Assembly: GCF_004216905.1 (NCBI RefSeq)
Contig: NZ_SGXJ01000007.1
Span: forward strand, 186,001-250,000
Source of the DNA: Kribbella sp. VKM Ac-2569
GTDB taxonomy: Bacteria > Actinomycetota > Actinomycetes > Propionibacteriales > Kribbellaceae
Length of the DNA: 64,000 nt
Direction: 5' to 3'
This document shows positions 60,614 to 64,000 of the stretch, in pieces. A program made the position numbers and the translations under genes. The notes under the pieces were generated by a model. It worked only from the letters and a program-made list of their open reading frames with translations. It was not told the DNA's origin and did not search any database. Each line of letters begins with the position of its first letter. The stretch's first letter is position 1.

Positions 60614-61072
60614 ATGAGGACGGGCGTGCGGATCGCGCTCGATATCGGCGACGCCCGGATCGGCGTCGCGAGCAGCGATCCGCACGGAATCCTGGCCACG
60701 CCTGTGGAAACCGTCCGGCGTGGGCCTGGCGATCTGGATAGGATCGCGGCACTCGCCGCCGAACTGGAGGCGTTCGAGGTCGTGATCGGGCTGCCGCGCT
60801 CCTTGTCCGGGGGCGAGGGACCGGCCGCGGTGAAGATCCGGGAAACGGCGGAGCAGGTGCGGGACAAGGTACTGGTGAAGAACTCGGGGACGACGGTGCG
60901 GCTGGTGGACGAGCGGTTCACCACGGTCACCGCCGAACGGATGCTGCGGGAACGGGGAAAGAAGGGCTCCAAGCGGCGGGCAGTGGTCGACCAGGCCGCG
61001 GCCGTCGTGATTCTGCAACATGCGCTCGACCTCGAGCGCGAGACCGGCAACCCACCCGGGAGGCCCCTGTGA
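60614..61072 (+). CDS. ruvX: putative pre-16S rRNA nuclease / Holliday junction resolvase YqgF (RuvX)
   Basis: A 152-residue protein of the RNase H-like fold: VRIALDIGDARIGVASSDPHGILATPVETV supplies the first acidic residue, FEVVIGLPRSLSGGEGPAA the second element and VRLVDERFTTVTAERML the third. YqgF in E. coli matures the 5' end of 16S rRNA; a resolvase role was also proposed. The ATG at 60614 is chosen over upstream in-frame starts that lie inside alaS. The stop overlaps the mltG start (GTGA), forming alaS-ruvX-mltG-aroE. Confidence 0.93.
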   Translation: MRTGVRIALDIGDARIGVASSDPHGILATPVETVRRGPGDLDRIAALAAELEAFEVVIGLPRSLSGGEGPAAVKIRETAEQVRDKVLVKNSGTTVRLVDERFTTVTAERMLRERGKKGSKRRAVVDQAAAVVILQHALDLERETGNPPGRPL

Positions 61073-62277
61073 ACGGACCATCGGTGGAACAACAGCTCAA
61101 CGAGGGCGAGGACCAGCGCGACGACGATCTGGGCACCGGCCTCGGGCTGCGTCCGGAGACGCGGGTCGAGCGCCGGGCCAACCGCCGCCGCGCCCGCGGC
61201 CGGCGCGCCTTCGGCTGCTTCGCCGGCCTGATCTCGCTGCTCGTCGTCGGCGCCCTGGTGGCCGGCGCCGTGGTCGGCTTCGGCAAGGGCAAGGAGGCGC
61301 TCGAGGGACTCTTCTCCGCTCCTGACTACGAGGGCGCGGGCACCGGCACCGTGGTCGTCGAGATCACCAAGGGCCAGGCGACCGCGTCGATCGCGGACAC
61401 CCTGGAGAAGAAGGAAGTCGTGAAGAGCGCCCGCGCCTTCGAGCGCGTGGCCCGCGACGATCCGCGGTCGCTCCAGATCCAGGCGGCCACCTATACGCTG
61501 CGCAAGCACATGTCGGCCAAGGCCGCTCTCGACCTGATGCTGAACACCGCCGAGTCGGTCCGGGTGGCCCGGATCAGCGTCCCGGCCGGCAAGACCAAGG
61601 CCGAGGTCGCGCTGATCCTGCAGGGCTCGAAGATGAAGCTGCCGGCCGGCGCCGCGGCCACGGCACTCGGCAAGCCGGCCTCGCTCGGTCTCCCGCCGTA
61701 CGCGCACAACAACGCCGAGGGCTTCCTGTTCCCGGGGACGTACGACGTGCCGAAGAACGCGAACGCGTACACGATGCTCAAGCTGATGACCGCGAACTAC
61801 GCGCAGACCGCCGCGTCGCTGGACCTGGTGAAGTCCGCGACGAACAAGAAGCTGGACCCGTACCAGGCGGTCATCGTGGCCAGCATCATCGGCGCGGAGA
61901 CGAACCGGTCGCAGGACTACGCCAAGGTCGCGCGGGTGATCTACAACCGGCTCGCGGCCGGGATGCGGCTGCAGATGGACTCCACGATTCACTACGTGGT
62001 CGGCAAGGACGGCGGCGTCTTCACCACGCCCGAGCAGCGCGAGAGCACGTCGCCGTACAACACCTACAAGTACAAGGGCCTGCCGCCGACGCCTATCAAC
62101 TCCCCGACGCGCGACGAGCTGCGGGCGGCGATCAACCCGGCGCAGGGCTCCTGGCTGTACTTCACGCTGGTCAACCTGGACACCGGCGAGACCGCGTTCG
62201 CGAGCTCGGCCGAGGAGCACCAGGCCAACGTCAAGAAGCTGCAGACCTGGTGCCAGGCCCACAAGGGACGTTGCTGA
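61069..62277 (+). CDS. mltG: endolytic murein transglycosylase MltG
   Basis: A 402-residue membrane-bound lytic transglycosylase that ends glycan strands during peptidoglycan synthesis. The N-terminal cytoplasmic part is acidic then basic (RRANRRRARGRRAF), a membrane helix lies at about 51-70, a LysM-like domain follows (GQATASIADTLEKKEVV), and the catalytic domain has IIGAETNRSQDYAKVARVIYNRLAAGMRLQMDSTIHYVVG with Glu near residue 277, then SPYNTYKYKGLPPTPINSP. All family residues appear intact. The GTG overlaps ruvX. Confidence 0.95.
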   Translation: MNGPSVEQQLNEGEDQRDDDLGTGLGLRPETRVERRANRRRARGRRAFGCFAGLISLLVVGALVAGAVVGFGKGKEALEGLFSAPDYEGAGTGTVVVEITKGQATASIADTLEKKEVVKSARAFERVARDDPRSLQIQAATYTLRKHMSAKAALDLMLNTAESVRVARISVPAGKTKAEVALILQGSKMKLPAGAAATALGKPASLGLPPYAHNNAEGFLFPGTYDVPKNANAYTMLKLMTANYAQTAASLDLVKSATNKKLDPYQAVIVASIIGAETNRSQDYAKVARVIYNRLAAGMRLQMDSTIHYVVGKDGGVFTTPEQRESTSPYNTYKYKGLPPTPINSPTRDELRAAINPAQGSWLYFTLVNLDTGETAFASSAEEHQANVKKLQTWCQAHKGRC

Positions 62278-62279
62278 CC

Positions 62280-63104
62280 ATGACCCGGTGTGCCGTTCTC
62301 GGTTCGCCGATTGCGCACTCGTTGTCGCCGGCCATGCACCGGGCCGCGTACGCCGCGCTCGGGCTGGACTGGGGGTACGACGCTTTCGAGGTCGAGGAGG
62401 ACGAGCTCCGCGGATTCGTGGCGTCGCTGGGTGACGACGTCCGCGGGCTGTCGCTGACCATGCCGCTGAAGCGAGTCGCGCTCGACCTGGTCGACACGGT
62501 CGATCCGGTCGCGGAGCTGATCGGCGCGGCGAACACGATGCTGTTCGAGCCGGACGGATTCCGGTCGGCGCACAACACCGACGTACCCGGGCTGGTGAAC
62601 GCGTTCGCCGAGCGAGGCATCACCGCCGCCGACTCCGCTGTCGTCCTCGGCGGTGGCGCGACCGCCGCGTCGACACTCGCCGCGCTGCGCGGGCTGCGGG
62701 TCAGCGAGGTCACCGTCGTCGTGCGGGACATGTCGAAGGCCGAGCGGTTGCTGGATCTGGCCGCGAAGCTGGGACTCCGGACGTCGGTCGCGGACTTCTC
62801 GCAGGTCGAGCAGATCGGCGGCTTCGACCTGTGCATTTCGACGCTGCCCGGTGGCGCGGTCGACCCGTGGGCCGAGCACTTCGCGGCCGTCGCGCCCGTG
62901 GTGTTCGACGTGGCGTACCACCCGTGGCCGACCCGGCTCGCGATCGCGGCGCACCGGATCGGTACAGAGCTGTTGAACGGACTTGACCTGCTCGTGCATC
63001 AGGCGACCCTCCAGGTGGAGATGATGACGGGTAGGTCGCCGGCTCCTCTGGCGGCCATGAGGGCTGCTGCGCGTGAGGAGCTCGGGGATCGTGAGCCTGC
63101 TTGA
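62280..63104 (+). CDS. aroE: shikimate dehydrogenase
   Basis: A 274-residue NADP-dependent enzyme of aromatic amino-acid synthesis. The shikimate site is HSLSPAMHR with GLSLTMPLKR (catalytic Lys) and HNTDVPG (catalytic Asp), and the nucleotide-binding domain starts AVVLGGGATAASTLAALRGL. The length is normal for AroE. The ATG at 62280 is 2 bp after the mltG stop, so the two are tightly coupled; the last 14 bp overlap the next gene. The typical NRT motif that contacts NADP is replaced by VVRDMSKAE, so cofactor preference could vary. Confidence 0.93.
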   Translation: MTRCAVLGSPIAHSLSPAMHRAAYAALGLDWGYDAFEVEEDELRGFVASLGDDVRGLSLTMPLKRVALDLVDTVDPVAELIGAANTMLFEPDGFRSAHNTDVPGLVNAFAERGITAADSAVVLGGGATAASTLAALRGLRVSEVTVVVRDMSKAERLLDLAAKLGLRTSVADFSQVEQIGGFDLCISTLPGGAVDPWAEHFAAVAPVVFDVAYHPWPTRLAIAAHRIGTELLNGLDLLVHQATLQVEMMTGRSPAPLAAMRAAAREELGDREPA

Positions 63105-64000
63105 CCGTCGTACCGTTCTGATAGCCGGCGTCGCTGTCACCCTGGCCGGCTGCAGTGACTCGAAGGACGCCGGCAGTACAGCGAGCCCGACTCCGAGTGC
63201 AACGGCACCAAGCTCGACGACGCCGCCTCCCAGCACGACCGTCCCCACGACGACGCCGAGCAGCACCCCGAGCACCTCAGCACCCACGCTGACCTCGACC
63301 GCGCCGAACTGGAACACCTTCGCGCGTTCCCTCACGGGCCGCGTCTACCTGCCCTCGACCTCCGGGTACGCCGCCGCGCACCAGCTCTTCAACCCACGCT
63401 GGGATAGCGTCCGCCCGACCGCCGTGGTGAAGGCCGCCAACCCCGCCGACGTGCAGAAGGCGATCAACTTCGCCCGCACCAACAAACTCGTGCTCGTCCC
63501 GAAGAGCGGAGGCCACTCGTACGTCGGCGCGTCGACGATCGCGAACGGCCTCCAACTCGACATCGGCGCGCTCAAGGGCATGAGCTACGCGAACGGCGTA
63601 CTCACCGTCGGCGCCGGGGCCCGCCTGTACGACGTACACGCCTTCCTCGACCGCTACGGCCGCTCGCTGCCGACCGGCACCTGCCCGACGGTCGGCGTTG
63701 CCGGCCTGACGCTCGGCGGCGGGATGGGGATCCACACGAGGACCTACGGCCTCACCTGCGACCGCGTCGTGTCGATGGGCGTGATCACCGCGGACGGCAA
63801 GGCCCACAACGTCAGCGCGACCTCCGAGTCGGACCTGTTCGCCGCGCTGCGGGGGAGTGGCGGCGGCAACCTCGGCGTGGTCACGTCGTTCCAGTTCGCG
63901 ACGATCCCGGCGACCAAGCTGGGCTTCTTCCGGCTGACCTGGCCGGAGTCGCAGGCGCCGGCTGTCGTGCGCGGCTGGCAGCAGTTCGCCCGGAGTGCGC
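63091..64000 (+). CDS. FAD-binding oxidoreductase (BBE-like), lipoprotein, 3' end outside the window
   Basis: The first about 303 residues of an FAD-linked oxidase; the frame is open at the right edge. The signal LLDRRTVLIAGVAVTLAGC has a twin-arginine pair and a lipobox, so a Tat-exported lipoprotein is likely. A Ser/Thr/Pro-rich linker follows (about 20-65). The FAD domain shows VLVPKSGGHSYVGAS, the GGHS histidine being the usual covalent FAD site, and LTLGGGMGIHTRTYGLTCD. Such enzymes oxidise sugars or alkaloids; the substrate is unknown. The GTG start overlaps aroE by 14 bp. Confidence 0.85.
   Translation, partial: MSLLDRRTVLIAGVAVTLAGCSDSKDAGSTASPTPSATAPSSTTPPPSTTVPTTTPSSTPSTSAPTLTSTAPNWNTFARSLTGRVYLPSTSGYAAAHQLFNPRWDSVRPTAVVKAANPADVQKAINFARTNKLVLVPKSGGHSYVGASTIANGLQLDIGALKGMSYANGVLTVGAGARLYDVHAFLDRYGRSLPTGTCPTVGVAGLTLGGGMGIHTRTYGLTCDRVVSMGVITADGKAHNVSATSESDLFAALRGSGGGNLGVVTSFQFATIPATKLGFFRLTWPESQAPAVVRGWQQFARSA

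Overview
The window is a contiguous piece of a high-GC actinobacterial chromosome. Protein style, GTG starts and the chains pdxT-yebC, ruvCAB-yajC-secDF-apt-relA-DUF349-MBL-hisS-aspS and rarA-DUF948-DUF6167-alaS-ruvX-mltG-aroE fit Nocardioidaceae, most like Kribbella (inferred; no search was run). About 59 protein genes are supported. I found no rRNA, tRNA, CRISPR array, insertion sequence or prophage. No gene-free stretch exceeds 300 bp; the longest are 32715-32979 (a long hairpin), 36020-36279 (divergent promoters) and 22346-22580 (nothing clear).

Layout. 1-3489 (+): the 3' end of hrpB, a DUF6891-like gene, pdxT, yebC and an alpha/beta hydrolase. 3490-16415 (-): a lipoprotein gene, then a rhamnogalacturonan-I utilisation locus. 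In transcription order it has a LacI regulator, YesU (DUF1961), an operator-overlapped promoter, YesL (DUF624), a solute-binding lipoprotein, two ABC permeases, a cytoplasmic PL26-type exo-rhamnogalacturonan lyase, a Tat-exported PL26 paralogue and a CE12 acetylesterase. A heparinase II/III-like gene (16503-18332) diverges from lacI. The logic is to deacetylate and trim pectic backbone outside, import oligosaccharides, and finish cleavage inside. 18342-29149 (+): a hotdog protein, an Eis-type acetyltransferase, SOS-controlled ruvCAB, yajC-secD-secF, apt and relA.

29190-36019 is more variable: an M15-like lipoprotein, an HTH regulator, a secreted AvrRpt2-like cysteine protease with a membrane partner, a GNAT protein, an AbiEi/DUF559-type protein and a DUF349 protein. 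36280-41374 has a metallo-hydrolase, hisS, aspS (with residues of a non-discriminating enzyme) and a YcaQ-type glycosylase. 41491-49393 holds a GH19 enzyme, AraC/VOC/GntR genes, a methyltransferase, DUF1990, a Tat-exported GxGYxYP protein behind a perfect 16-bp LacI-type palindrome, an AMIN-like protein and a GNAT protein. 49519-64000 has secA2, a decayed methyltransferase pseudogene, a VC0807-like protein, rarA, an Excalibur protein, alaS, ruvX, mltG, aroE and a truncated FAD oxidase.

Two window-wide patterns stand out. Many genes have a TAnnnT-like -10 hexamer 6-7 nt before the start codon and no Shine-Dalgarno, the mark of leaderless mRNAs. Long inverted repeats (16-28 bp arms) sit at several 3' gene ends and are probably terminators.
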